Source: Oligoflexales bacterium (lineage in GTDB: Bacteria; Myxococcota_A; UBA9042; DTJE01). From it: a DNA stretch of 64,000 nucleotides. Under the pieces are notes generated by a model. That model had not been told where the DNA came from and made no database searches. It was given only the letters and a program-made list of their open reading frames with translations. Within the stretch, counting starts at the first letter, position 1; every line of letters starts with the position of its first letter. The stretch spans positions 1 through 64,000 of the forward strand of contig DUVQ01000009.1 in NCBI GenBank assembly GCA_012840965.1, read 5' to 3'. Position numbers and translations under genes: made by a program. Below are positions 45,455 to 53,917 of this stretch, in pieces.

Positions 45455-47482
45455 ATGGAGATTCCTTTAGGACTACAAAAGGCGATAAAGGACAACAGGT
45501 TAGTAGTATTTGTTGGTGCAGGACTATCATATGAGCTCAAAAACTCACAAGGCAAAAAATTAGGAGGTTGGGTCAACCTAGTCGCACATATTATAGAAGA
45601 ACTAGAGAGAAAAGGACATGATGTCGCTTACTTACAACCAGTACTTAGTAAGCATGACCCAACAGCCGCACTCGCTCTCATTGAGTCTCGAATTGAACCT
45701 CCAAATAACGAGTTATCAAAGGACGAAATCTATCGAATTGTCAGGTCTTTTTACGAACTAAGTGACGAAAACGAGTATTCTCTGCATAAAAAGGTACTTA
45801 AGCTAACTAACAGAGTCATCACTACGAACTATGACACAGCGTTTGAAGAGGTCGAACCTCGATTTAGAGGATACAAGGCATACAAAGGAAAAGACCATGA
45901 GTTAAGAGAACTCGTGGAAAATGATAATAACGGATTCTTGATCAAGTTACATGGTTGTTCTGAAAACACCGGTTCCATGATTTTGTTTCCATCTGACTAC
46001 AAAAAGCTTTACGAAAGCAAAGAAAGAGATGCTCTGCATTTATTAACGGTCTTGAGGACCATCATACTGCACAAAACAATTCTCTTTTTAGGCTTTAAAC
46101 TAGATGAACCCCAGATAAATGGCATCTTCAAAGAGATAGAGTACATACAAGGTACAAAAGACCAAAGGCATTTTGTTGTTGCAAGGAAGGAGTCAACGGG
46201 CAATCCACCAGACTGTGTTGGATCGATTGTTAACATCTCTATTGAGGACTTCATTAATGAGCTTATTAGAATTAAAGAAACTCAAACAAGTACGGATCCA
46301 GAAAAAAGAAGGCTAGAGGAGCAACTTAAAGCAGCTTCAAAAAAAATTGCCGAATTAGAAAAACAGCCTTCTTACCAAGAAGAACTCGCTGAAAAGACAA
46401 GACTTTTAGAAAGAGAGGCCTATAAATATTACATAAAAGGAGTGGAGTACAGTTTATCAAATGAATTCTCATTGGCCGCAGAACAGTATGAAATGGCAAC
46501 TGAATTAAAACCAGACTTTCACGAAGCCTTCAATAATTGGGGATATGCTTTACGAGAGCTAGCAGAAACCAAGCAAGGAAAAGAGAGAGATGACTTGTAT
46601 AAACAAGCCTTACAAAAGTACGAAAAAGCAATTGACATAGAATCCGATGCTTATGAAGCCTTTTATAACTTGGGAAATGCTTTACAAGAGCTAGCGAAAA
46701 CCAAAGAAGGAAAAGAGGCCGATGAGCTGTACAAACAAGCCTTCGAAAAGTACAAAAATGCAATTGACATAAAACCAGACTATCATGGAGCCTTCAATAA
46801 CTGGGGAAATGCTTTACAAGAGCTAGCAGAAACCAAAGAAGGAAAAGAAAGAGATGACTTGTATAAACAAGCCTTACAAAAGTACGAAAAAGCAACTGAA
46901 TTAAAACCAAACGATCATGGAGTCTTGAACAACTGGGCAATTGCTTTACAAGCGCTAGCGAGTACCAAAGAAGGAAAAGAAGCCGATAGACTCTACAAAC
47001 AAGCCTTGCAAAAGTACGAAAAAGCAACTGAGATAAAGCCAGACGATCATGGAGTCTTTTATAACTGGGGATATGCTTTACAAGCGCTAGCAGAAACCAA
47101 AGAAGGAAAAGAAGCCGATAGACTCTACAAACAAGCCTTGCAAAAGTACGAAAAAGCAACTGAGATAAAGCCAGACGATCATGAAGTCTTGAACAATTGG
47201 GGAATTGCTTTACAAGCACTAGCAGAAACCAAAGAAGGAAAAGAGGCAGATGAACTGTACAAACAAGCCTTACAAAAGTTCGAAAAAGCAAGTGAATTAA
47301 AACCAGACGATCATGAAGTCTTGGACAACTGGGAAAATGTTTTACGAGCCCTAGCAAAAACCAAAGAAGGAAAAGAGGCCGATAGACTGTTCATACAAGC
47401 CTTGGAAGCATATGAACGAGCCTTGGAGAGGTACAAAAAGGCAACTGGGGCAGTTTGGATATCCGTTTTTGATCATGATTGA
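45455..47482 (+). CDS. SIR2-domain plus TPR-repeat protein (candidate NAD-consuming defence effector)
   Basis: This 675-residue protein has an N-terminal SIR2-like domain: VVFVGAGLS (about 17-25), VITTNYDTAFE (Asn125 and Asp127), FLIKLHG (catalytic His at 166) and FLGFKLDEPQ near 212. A coiled coil follows at about 280-325. The C-terminal half is seven tandem units of 44 residues (NNWGxALQALAETKEGKEADxLYKQALQKYEKATEIKP), longer than the usual 34-residue TPR. SIR2 domains fused to sensor domains in phage defence (Thoeris, DSR and relatives) cleave NAD when triggered. Here the TPR array would be the sensor or scaffold. The gene is AT-rich relative to its neighbours. The defence role is inferred. 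Confidence 0.75.
   Translation: MEIPLGLQKAIKDNRLVVFVGAGLSYELKNSQGKKLGGWVNLVAHIIEELERKGHDVAYLQPVLSKHDPTAALALIESRIEPPNNELSKDEIYRIVRSFYELSDENEYSLHKKVLKLTNRVITTNYDTAFEEVEPRFRGYKAYKGKDHELRELVENDNNGFLIKLHGCSENTGSMILFPSDYKKLYESKERDALHLLTVLRTIILHKTILFLGFKLDEPQINGIFKEIEYIQGTKDQRHFVVARKESTGNPPDCVGSIVNISIEDFINELIRIKETQTSTDPEKRRLEEQLKAASKKIAELEKQPSYQEELAEKTRLLEREAYKYYIKGVEYSLSNEFSLAAEQYEMATELKPDFHEAFNNWGYALRELAETKQGKERDDLYKQALQKYEKAIDIESDAYEAFYNLGNALQELAKTKEGKEADELYKQAFEKYKNAIDIKPDYHGAFNNWGNALQELAETKEGKERDDLYKQALQKYEKATELKPNDHGVLNNWAIALQALASTKEGKEADRLYKQALQKYEKATEIKPDDHGVFYNWGYALQALAETKEGKEADRLYKQALQKYEKATEIKPDDHEVLNNWGIALQALAETKEGKEADELYKQALQKFEKASELKPDDHEVLDNWENVLRALAKTKEGKEADRLFIQALEAYERALERYKKATGAVWISVFDHD
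46518..47440 (+). repeat. Tandem 132-bp coding repeats (TPR array)
   Basis: Seven units of 132 bp encode the extended TPR repeats. Units starting near 47002 and 47134 are the most alike at DNA level, which suggests recent duplication and possible copy-number change. Confidence 0.75.
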
Positions 47483-47602
47483 TGCCATCACACCAGCTAC
47501 TTTTGTGGGGCTGTAAGGTGCTGTCTGCCGTTGCCGCTCCCAATTGCTGAAACTCCTTACTAGCCTTACCCTCTGATTAGACAGGAAATTAAAAATAATT
47601 CT

Positions 47603-47631
47603 TTGACAAGATAGCCAATAATAATTATCAA
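47603..47631 (+). promoter_or_regulatory. Candidate promoter of the OsmC-family gene
   Basis: TTGACA at 47603-47608 and TATCAA at 47626-47631 are 17 bases apart. The region is AT-rich and lies about 46 bp before the start at 47677. The -10 match is partial. Confidence 0.4.
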
Positions 47632-47676
47632 AATAGTCAGGGTTTGTTTTTTAACACTTTTTCCAAGGAGGAAATC

Positions 47677-48120
47677 ATGGCTGTTATGAATGCGGTGGGT
47701 AAAGCGGTTTTGGATATGGGACCTGGTATGAAGGTTACCTGTGAGTCTCGGAAGATGCAGTTTGTGCTGGACGAGCCGCCGGAGCTTGGTGGCACCAATT
47801 TGGGGATGAATCCGGTGGAGGCTTTGCTCAATTCTCTGGCTGCTTGTAAGTGCATTGTGGCAAAATGCTTTGCTAAGGCAAATGGGGTCGAGCTGGAGGG
47901 GCTTACCGTTTCTTGTAAGGGGGTGCTGGATCCTGATGGATTTATGGGCATCAATCCTGATGTCAAGATTGGTTTTTCCGAAATTACAACGACTTACAAC
48001 TTTAAAACGTCGTCACCAAAAGACAAGGTTGACGCCCTTGTCAAGTACATTGAATCACACTGCCCAGTGCACGACACACTTGTCAATCCTGCAAAGTTCA
48101 AATGCGTTGTGAAAGTCTAA
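47677..48120 (+). CDS. OsmC-family protein 1
   Basis: This 147-residue protein is of the OsmC/Ohr family, with the Cys-containing segment EALLNSLAACKCIVAKCFAKANG (family peroxidatic Cys in the SLAACKC region) and the C-terminal VDALVKYIESHCPVHDTLVNP with the second Cys. Members reduce organic hydroperoxides or act in sulfur-related stress responses. The start at 47677 has AAGGAGG upstream; the frame from 47644 is longer without support. It stands alone between the SIR2-TPR gene and a TPR protein. Confidence 0.88.
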   Translation: MAVMNAVGKAVLDMGPGMKVTCESRKMQFVLDEPPELGGTNLGMNPVEALLNSLAACKCIVAKCFAKANGVELEGLTVSCKGVLDPDGFMGINPDVKIGFSEITTTYNFKTSSPKDKVDALVKYIESHCPVHDTLVNPAKFKCVVKV

Positions 48121-48216
48121 GCCTTCCTAAAATTACACCACGCCCAGCTAAAACAGTTCAATAATTCATCTATTGGTGATAACCTCCCACTGCTTTTGAA
48201 TCCTTATGGGGGAAAA

Positions 48217-49380
48217 ATGGCTCAAAAAGAATCGTGTTCAAAATCAAGATGTTGGCTAATTGGCTTGGTGGCCGCACTATTATTTCTTCCAGTTGTATTG
48301 AATGGTTGGCCACAGGTGTTTAAAAACTGGGGAGTCTGCTCAAGGGTGAGCTCTCACCTCAAAAATTCCGACGCCGCGTTCGCCGAGGGAGACTACGGTC
48401 TTGCAATGGCCGAGGCTAACCGTGCTAGACAATTGGAGCCCCAAAACGCAGCTGCCCAAAACCGCGTATCTAGGGCCAGGATATTCCTTTTAGGGTGGAA
48501 TCCTGAAGGACTGGCTAACATGGATATTGGCGAGCTGAAGGCAGATATAGCTATTGTTGAAAAGGCGTTTGCCGCGGATAAGGCAACGGTGACCGCGTTT
48601 AAGGGCATGTTGGCGTACGCCCAAGCTGCTAGAGATGAGGCAGACAAGCACTTTAACGCAGCCTTGGCACTTGATGGAAACAATGGACTTGCCCACTTTG
48701 GCCTTGCGGTTGCACTATTGAACCAAAGGGAGATAGACCAAAACTTGGTGGAGCATCTGAAGGTGGCCCTTGAAGCTCGCCCCAACCAGGCGGATCTTCA
48801 CGTATTTATGGGCAACACTATGCAAACTTTGGGGGATTTAAAGGCCGCCGAGGAGGCCTATGCTAAGGCGACTGCCATAAGGGCCAATACAGTTTGGCTG
48901 ACAAAGCTTGCCCGAGTCCAGATGATGCAAAATGAAGCAGAAAAGGCCGTCTTGTCAGCCCAAAAAGCCCTGATGGCTGATGAAAACAACCAGGCCGCGT
49001 GGCTGATTCTTGGGCAGTCGTTTTTAGCTGGCAAGAAGCACCAGGAGGCCATTGGGGCCCTGCAACATGCCCTAAGCATGCAAGAAAACCAGGATGTTTT
49101 ATTTAATCTGGGTCTAGCCTACAACTCCGCTCAGCTATACTCCGAGGCGTTGCCGGTCTTCAACCGAATGGTTCAGGCAGGAAACCGTGATCCAGTGGTT
49201 ATGTCTGAGCTTGCAATCGCATTAGAGGGCACTAACAACGTTCCAGAGGCAGTCAAGATATATACAGCCCTGGTCCAGATGACTCACCCTCAACCAGAAT
49301 CGCCCCAAGGAATGGCTCTGGCCCAAATAGTTGAGCGTGCAAAGAACCGTCTAGCGGCCCTTCAGGGTGGCGGGCAATAG
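48217..49380 (+). CDS. Membrane-anchored TPR protein
   Basis: This 387-residue protein has one N-terminal membrane helix (WLIGLVAALLFLPVVL at about 11-26) and then about eight TPR units (FAEGDYGLAMAEANRARQLEPQNAAAQ, LKAAEEAYAKATAIRANTVW, KHQEAIGALQHALSMQENQDVLF). The start at 48217 has a GGGGG run close upstream. TPR arrays mediate protein-protein contact; no partner is encoded beside it. It ends 11 bp from the stop of a convergent OsmC gene. Confidence 0.75.
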   Translation: MAQKESCSKSRCWLIGLVAALLFLPVVLNGWPQVFKNWGVCSRVSSHLKNSDAAFAEGDYGLAMAEANRARQLEPQNAAAQNRVSRARIFLLGWNPEGLANMDIGELKADIAIVEKAFAADKATVTAFKGMLAYAQAARDEADKHFNAALALDGNNGLAHFGLAVALLNQREIDQNLVEHLKVALEARPNQADLHVFMGNTMQTLGDLKAAEEAYAKATAIRANTVWLTKLARVQMMQNEAEKAVLSAQKALMADENNQAAWLILGQSFLAGKKHQEAIGALQHALSMQENQDVLFNLGLAYNSAQLYSEALPVFNRMVQAGNRDPVVMSELAIALEGTNNVPEAVKIYTALVQMTHPQPESPQGMALAQIVERAKNRLAALQGGGQ

Positions 49381-49391
49381 AACGGGCAGGT

Positions 49392-49787
49392 TTAATCAGC
49401 AACTGTATTTACTGTAATCTCAGGCGGGTTCACCAAGGCCCGTTTCACGGCACATAGCTCCGCGGATTTCTCAAGAGCCCTGTGATATTTTTCAGGAAAG
49501 TCGGCTGGCACATGTACCTTCAGGTCGATTTTGGCCATACGTCTTTCAGCGTGGTCATAACGCATTTCCTGGGTCAGGTAGACGCCTTCAGTTGGCAGGC
49601 CATGGTTTTTACAAAAGCTCAAAACGTAGATACCAGCACACGTCCCGATGGAGGCCATAAACAGGGTGAATGGCTCAGGGGCCGAGCCTTCGCCACCTGA
49701 AGCAACACCTTGGTCAGTAGCAATCACTTGCTCACCCAATTGAGCGTTTACTCGCAAGCCACCTGGGAAAGTAATCTTCATTTGCAT
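49392..49787 (-). CDS. OsmC-family protein 2
   Basis: This 131-residue protein is a second OsmC-like protein with the family segments EPFTLFMASIGTCAGIYVLSFCKNHG (first Cys in the IGTCAG region) and a C-terminal Cys in SAELCAVKRAL. It is shorter than OsmC 1 and has little identity to it. AAGGAG precedes the start. Two unrelated OsmC genes within 2 kb, facing each other around a TPR gene, may point to a shared oxidative stress role, but no regulator is present. Confidence 0.85.
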   Translation of the reverse strand: MQMKITFPGGLRVNAQLGEQVIATDQGVASGGEGSAPEPFTLFMASIGTCAGIYVLSFCKNHGLPTEGVYLTQEMRYDHAERRMAKIDLKVHVPADFPEKYHRALEKSAELCAVKRALVNPPEITVNTVAD

Positions 49788-49857
49788 TTAATCTCCTTGC
49801 CGACAAACGGCGCCCTAGCTGCGGACTAAGATGGACATTTAAGTTGGGATGGCAAGG

Positions 49858-49893
49858 TGGGACAGGCTCAGGGGCAGGAGCAGGGATCGGGGT
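49858..49893 (-). repeat. CCYGYC hexamer array G (G-rich strand shown)
   Basis: About 36 bp of GRCRGG-like units with GGG/GGGG runs. It overlaps the last codons of the PP2C gene: the C-terminal Cys-Ser-Cys-Pro residues of that protein are encoded by the array. Confidence 0.65.
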
Positions 49894-50698
49894 GGAGGCA
49901 TGATCGTTGGACCAATACCACCGTTATGTTGTCTGCTCCACCGGCGCTGTTGGCTGCTTCGATCAGTCGTTCGGCTCGTTGATTTAGAGAGCCTGGTCCA
50001 CACAAAATATCCGAGATCTCTTTATCTTCCAGCATGTCGTTTAGACCATCGGAGCAAAACAAAAACACGTCTCCATGCTCGTAGCGCACTCGCATGCTTT
50101 CGATGTCTGCCCGTTTTTGCAACCCAAGAGCCTTGGTAATTATGTTTCGCATTGGAAAGTCACGTTCCTGGCTCTTTGAAATCATCTGCATCTTCAGGTA
50201 TTCGTTGAGCAAGGAATGGTCCTTGGTAACCGGTCGAAGTCGACCTTTTCTAAGCCGATAAAGCCGACTATCACCCGACCAGACCACAAAGACGCTACGC
50301 CCTTGAAACATTGCTATAACTAGCGTTGTCCCCATGCCTTCATGGGCTGGGCTTGATGAACCAAGACTGAAAATCTCGCGATTAGCAAAAACAACTGAAT
50401 TAATCAGCTCCTGTTCAGGCGCCTTCAACGTCTCATCTGCCACTGACTCAGAGTGTAGCAGCTTTTTCTTAACCGCCCCCTCGACTTTACCGTCAAACCA
50501 TCGCTGTATCGAATCAACACAAATACCAGAGGCCACATCCCCCTTACGATGACCTCCCATGCCATCAGCCACACCAAACAGCCCAAGATCAGGCCGAACA
50601 ATATATGAGTCCTCATTTCTTGAACGTATGCGCCCAGGATTAGTCGATGCAACACCTGTATAGTCACCCTCAAGTCTGATTGTTTGAGTCTCAATCAT
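49868..50698 (-). CDS. PP2C-type serine/threonine protein phosphatase
   Basis: This 276-residue metal-dependent phosphatase has the family motifs SRNEDSYIVRPDLGLFGVADGMGGHRKGD (first and second Asp), GMGTTLVIAMF, VVWSGDSRLYRL, and FLFCSDGLNDML and GGADNITVVLV (last metal Asp). It would dephosphorylate Ser/Thr residues in a eukaryotic-like signalling system. Its start overlaps the TldD-like stop by four bases (ATGA), so the pair is translationally coupled. The last few residues come from hexamer array G, so the natural C-terminus may have been altered. Confidence 0.9.
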   Translation of the reverse strand: MIETQTIRLEGDYTGVASTNPGRIRSRNEDSYIVRPDLGLFGVADGMGGHRKGDVASGICVDSIQRWFDGKVEGAVKKKLLHSESVADETLKAPEQELINSVVFANREIFSLGSSSPAHEGMGTTLVIAMFQGRSVFVVWSGDSRLYRLRKGRLRPVTKDHSLLNEYLKMQMISKSQERDFPMRNIITKALGLQKRADIESMRVRYEHGDVFLFCSDGLNDMLEDKEISDILCGPGSLNQRAERLIEAANSAGGADNITVVLVQRSCLHPDPCSCP

Positions 50699-52383
50699 CT
50701 TTTTTTCCCCTTGGGAACAACTGGCGGTTTCAAAATCTGAGGTCGCTCAGGGTTTTGGCTTCCTCGCTGAGTCTCCATCTCAGCAAACAGCATCGCTGGA
50801 GCCACGGCCGATACTGGGACCAAACCTGATTCTGCCCCACAATAACCGTTAAATACACCATATTTGTCACCAGTGGCCAATATTCTGTTAATTGAAGATA
50901 AAGGAGTCCCTACCACTTCAAAGCCGCGCACCAAAGTAGCTTCCCCAGTCTCAGCGTCCACACGCCAAGCAACCCTAGGCATCCCCTTGTAAGCCTGAAA
51001 GCCATAAGAGCTGGTATTGGTGGCCCCACCAGCTATGGTATCGATGATGATACCGTAAGGCTTGCCCTGCCGCCTGACTTCATCGAGAAGCATCTGTTTC
51101 AACTCACCATCAGTAACTGAATTGGAGGCTTTTACCACCAAAGTAGCCATCCGACCAACTGGCCTCTGATAACCATCAGAACGGCCATGACCATTGGACT
51201 TGTCCACCCCTTCAACTGGTCGACGCCCCATCAAAAACCCCTTCAACCTACCCTTTTCGACCAAATCCACGCGGCTACCAAGAACCCCCTCATCATCGAC
51301 CTTGTAGTAGCCATTAAGCGATTCACCTTCCCAGTCTAACATGCCGGGATCATCATAGATATCAATAAATTCAGGCAGTATTCTTTGCCCCAACTGCCCC
51401 TTAAAGGTGTGTCCCTCTTCGTCGCTGTTTTGCCTAAATCCCTCCAACCTATGCCCAACAGTTTCATGGAAAAAAACACCCGTTGCCTGAGGAGACATCA
51501 AAACTGGCACAGTTTGCGGCTCTAGCACCTCGGCTAAACGAAGCGCAAGGACCCTTTGGGCAAGCTCTCTTGCGTCCTTTTCAGCCTTGGCTGCACTTGG
51601 AAGGTCTTTTTCAAAACGACCGTAGTATGACACTGAATCCTGAACCAAAAGCCCATCATCAGCCCTAGCGACAGCTGTAATGAACATCTGGTAGTAGTTG
51701 TCCACGGTCCTGACCCGACTTCCCTCGCTGTTTACCATGTACCTGGTCAGAGAAACAGCAGCAACCTCAACCGACGAGTCAAAGATTTCATCGTAATCCA
51801 AGAAAACTGTTGAAACCTTACGAACTATTGATTCCCAAGGCTTACGATCAAACTTCCACTCTTTTTCCGGTTCAATGTGCTTGTAAGGCGCTTCCTTACT
51901 AAGACTTGCGACCTTTCGCTCCTTTGGGTCATTGACCGCTTTTGCCTTGACAGTAAGAAACGACATCAACGCCGATTTGTAACGATAATCCATCAATAGC
52001 CACAACACCCGCCGCAAGCCTTCCTCTGATTCATCAATGGGAACCAAGTTGTTAGGCTCATACTTTTGATTCAGATTGAAAAATTCTTCAGGGTCCTCCG
52101 ACGAATCCATTGAGTAATCACCCACTCGGACATCAACAGAGGCGAACCTGCTCTTCACGTCGGCACTTTGAAACACAGCTCCAGCCTTACCAGAAACGTA
52201 GGATCTGTTTAGGTTACGAACTGTTACCGACATAAAGTATGGCAGATCATAACCGTCGAGCTGCAGTTGAGCGCTATTACGCTCAAGCTCTGCTGTCATT
52301 GCAGGCAAAATCCAGTCATTCTCGCCAGCGGTTACAGGTACTGAAATCAACAAGATAGCAAAAGCCACAACGTACTTGTTCAC
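50695..52383 (-). CDS. TldD/PmbA-family metalloprotease homologue with signal peptide
   Basis: This 562-residue protein is of the TldD/PmbA family, with the zinc motif HETVGHRLEG at about 308-317 and the usual C-terminal Cys/Gly segment (SGLVPVSAVAPAMLFAEME). Typical TldD is cytosolic and about 480 residues long, but this one begins MNKYVVAFAILLISVPVTAGEND, a clear signal peptide, and has an extra N-terminal domain of roughly 100 residues. It is therefore probably periplasmic. It is coupled to the PP2C phosphatase gene. The family handles modified peptides such as microcins and PQQ precursors. Confidence 0.8.
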   Translation of the reverse strand: MNKYVVAFAILLISVPVTAGENDWILPAMTAELERNSAQLQLDGYDLPYFMSVTVRNLNRSYVSGKAGAVFQSADVKSRFASVDVRVGDYSMDSSEDPEEFFNLNQKYEPNNLVPIDESEEGLRRVLWLLMDYRYKSALMSFLTVKAKAVNDPKERKVASLSKEAPYKHIEPEKEWKFDRKPWESIVRKVSTVFLDYDEIFDSSVEVAAVSLTRYMVNSEGSRVRTVDNYYQMFITAVARADDGLLVQDSVSYYGRFEKDLPSAAKAEKDARELAQRVLALRLAEVLEPQTVPVLMSPQATGVFFHETVGHRLEGFRQNSDEEGHTFKGQLGQRILPEFIDIYDDPGMLDWEGESLNGYYKVDDEGVLGSRVDLVEKGRLKGFLMGRRPVEGVDKSNGHGRSDGYQRPVGRMATLVVKASNSVTDGELKQMLLDEVRRQGKPYGIIIDTIAGGATNTSSYGFQAYKGMPRVAWRVDAETGEATLVRGFEVVGTPLSSINRILATGDKYGVFNGYCGAESGLVPVSAVAPAMLFAEMETQRGSQNPERPQILKPPVVPKGKKR

Positions 52384-52712
52384 CAGTTAACACCTCTAAA
52401 TATCAAATGAATCCAGCTTCAACAATTCATACCAGTTATTGGGTAACCTGATAAAAACCTGAGTTGGTGACCATTTAACAGGACTCTAAATGGACTCCAA
52501 ATGGACTCCAGACCAAAACGGACTCCAAATCAGGAGAAAGGTTTATATTACGCCCCAAAGCCAGCCGTAGCAACCATTTGGGCCCAAAATCACTGAGTTA
52601 GCCTAGGCCTTGCTGTCTTCGGGGAAATGATTACTTATGGATCCAGGCAAAGCCCCTGGGAACATGGTGGACGTAACATCCCAGAAACGCTGATTATTGG
52701 TTTGGAGAGAAC
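52384..52712. other. Non-coding region with short GGACTCCAAAT repeats
   Basis: No gene is seen in 329 bp. Between 52481 and 52530 the 11-bp unit GGACTCCAAAT occurs as two adjacent near-perfect copies (first with CTC-T-AAAT), a partial third and a separated fourth. A 12-bp palindrome TTTGGGCCCAAA lies at 52577-52588. They may be operator sites for the divergent genes on either side. Confidence 0.6.
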
Positions 52713-53000
52713 ATGAAAACGAATCGCATGCCAAAATGGCTGGCCTTCTTTTGGCGGCCAAAAGTTCGAATCGTGCTATCAATTTTAATTGGTGGTGGAC
52801 TAGGTTTTCTTTACTGGTACAAGATTGGATGCGCCTCTGGTGGGTGCCCTATAACCTCGGACCCTTGGCTGACAACAGTCTTTGGAGCGCTGATGGGTGC
52901 TTCTATTGGATGGCCATCTCCTGACCAAAACAAATCATCGGCTCCAGAGACTGATGAAACTGAAAGCTCTGGTAGTTCAGCCAAGTCTGATGTAGGCTGA
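52713..53000 (+). CDS. DUF6132-like small membrane protein
   Basis: This 95-residue protein has two membrane segments (VRIVLSILIGGGLGFLYWY and WLTTVFGALMGASIGWP) joined by the short conserved loop IGCASGGCPITSDP. This Cys-x4-Cys-Pro-Ile loop is the hallmark of DUF6132 proteins. The C-terminus is an acidic/Ser-rich tail. TTGGAGAG precedes the ATG. Function is not known; the Cys pair may be redox-active or bind metal. It is followed closely by a HEAT-repeat protein gene. Confidence 0.75.
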   Translation: MKTNRMPKWLAFFWRPKVRIVLSILIGGGLGFLYWYKIGCASGGCPITSDPWLTTVFGALMGASIGWPSPDQNKSSAPETDETESSGSSAKSDVG

Positions 53001-53029
53001 TACTGCCTTTTAGATAAAAGGAGATACAC

Positions 53030-53785
53030 ATGGGTTTTTTTTCAAGGCTGTTTGGCTCTAAAAAAGGTGAAGCGCAGTTAGCTGAAAAGCCAACTCAGTC
53101 GCCACAGATATTGCGCTTGCAAAAAAGGGCGACAAAAAACTTTGGACAGCCTCAAGATCGACAGATGGCGTTGGCCTCACTTGCCGAAATTGGCACCGAG
53201 GAAGCCATAGACGCCCTGCTTTTGCGCTATACCTTCAGGATTGAGCAGACCATTGGTGACGAGGAAGAAAAGCGTACAGTCTACGGATATCTGATCGATC
53301 TGGGGTCAGTTGCCGTAGACCCTATCCTGCGCTTTTTGGAAAAGCATAATGCACCGTTTTGGCCGACCAAGGCTTTGACCGAGATTGTTGGTGAAGAGCG
53401 AACTGTTGGCTATCTGATTGACATAGTGCAAGACATGGAAGCCATTTTTGATAAGGATATCGAGCAAAAGGTTGAGCTTATTAGCAACCTTCGAGAATTC
53501 AAGGATCCAAGGGTAAAAGACCTGCTTTTAGGGTATCTTGATGACGACAACGAGGAATTCAGAGTCCATGCGGTCGAAGGGTTGGCAGACTTTGGTGACG
53601 AAGAAATGGGAGACACCTTGGTTGAACGTCTGTTGTCCGAGGATGAAACTCAGCGAGTCAAGACTACTGTGCTCGAACTGCTAATTGACCGCAAATGGAA
53701 AATCAAGCGCCACAAAGAAGCCATTCGCAAGGTAATCCCTGATGCCTACTGGATCGACGATGTGGGCGTCATTCACCGGCGGTGA
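53030..53785 (+). CDS. HEAT-repeat protein
   Basis: This 251-residue protein consists of helical repeats (ASLAEIGTEEAIDALLLRYTF, YLIDLGSVAVDPILRFL, VDAVEGLADFGDEEMGDTLVERLL), like PBS-lyase-type HEAT or Armadillo repeats. AAAAGGAG precedes the ATG. No catalytic motif is visible, so a scaffold role is likely. The stop is followed at once by hexamer array H. Confidence 0.8.
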   Translation: MGFFSRLFGSKKGEAQLAEKPTQSPQILRLQKRATKNFGQPQDRQMALASLAEIGTEEAIDALLLRYTFRIEQTIGDEEEKRTVYGYLIDLGSVAVDPILRFLEKHNAPFWPTKALTEIVGEERTVGYLIDIVQDMEAIFDKDIEQKVELISNLREFKDPRVKDLLLGYLDDDNEEFRVHAVEGLADFGDEEMGDTLVERLLSEDETQRVKTTVLELLIDRKWKIKRHKEAIRKVIPDAYWIDDVGVIHRR

Positions 53786-53815
53786 CAGGAACAGGGGCAG
53801 GATCAGGGACAGGAG
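53783..53815 (-). repeat. CCYGYC hexamer array H (G-rich strand shown)
   Basis: About 33 bp of GACAGG, AACAGG, GGCAGG, ATCAGG and GACAGG units start at the stop codon of the HEAT-repeat gene. It is the least perfect array, with only two GGG runs. Confidence 0.7.
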
Positions 53816-53917
53816 AACCTCTTTAACGTTAACTTCAGCTAGACAGTGAATTTGGGTTGCCAATTTCCCCATTAAGTGAAATTATCCGCCCGGGGGATTG
53901 GCCCCATATGATTTTAG

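Noticed and set aside
46794-47357. Minus-strand open frame opposite the TPR repeats
   Set aside because: It arises from the tandem 132-bp units and has no start signal; the TPR frame has clear domain features.
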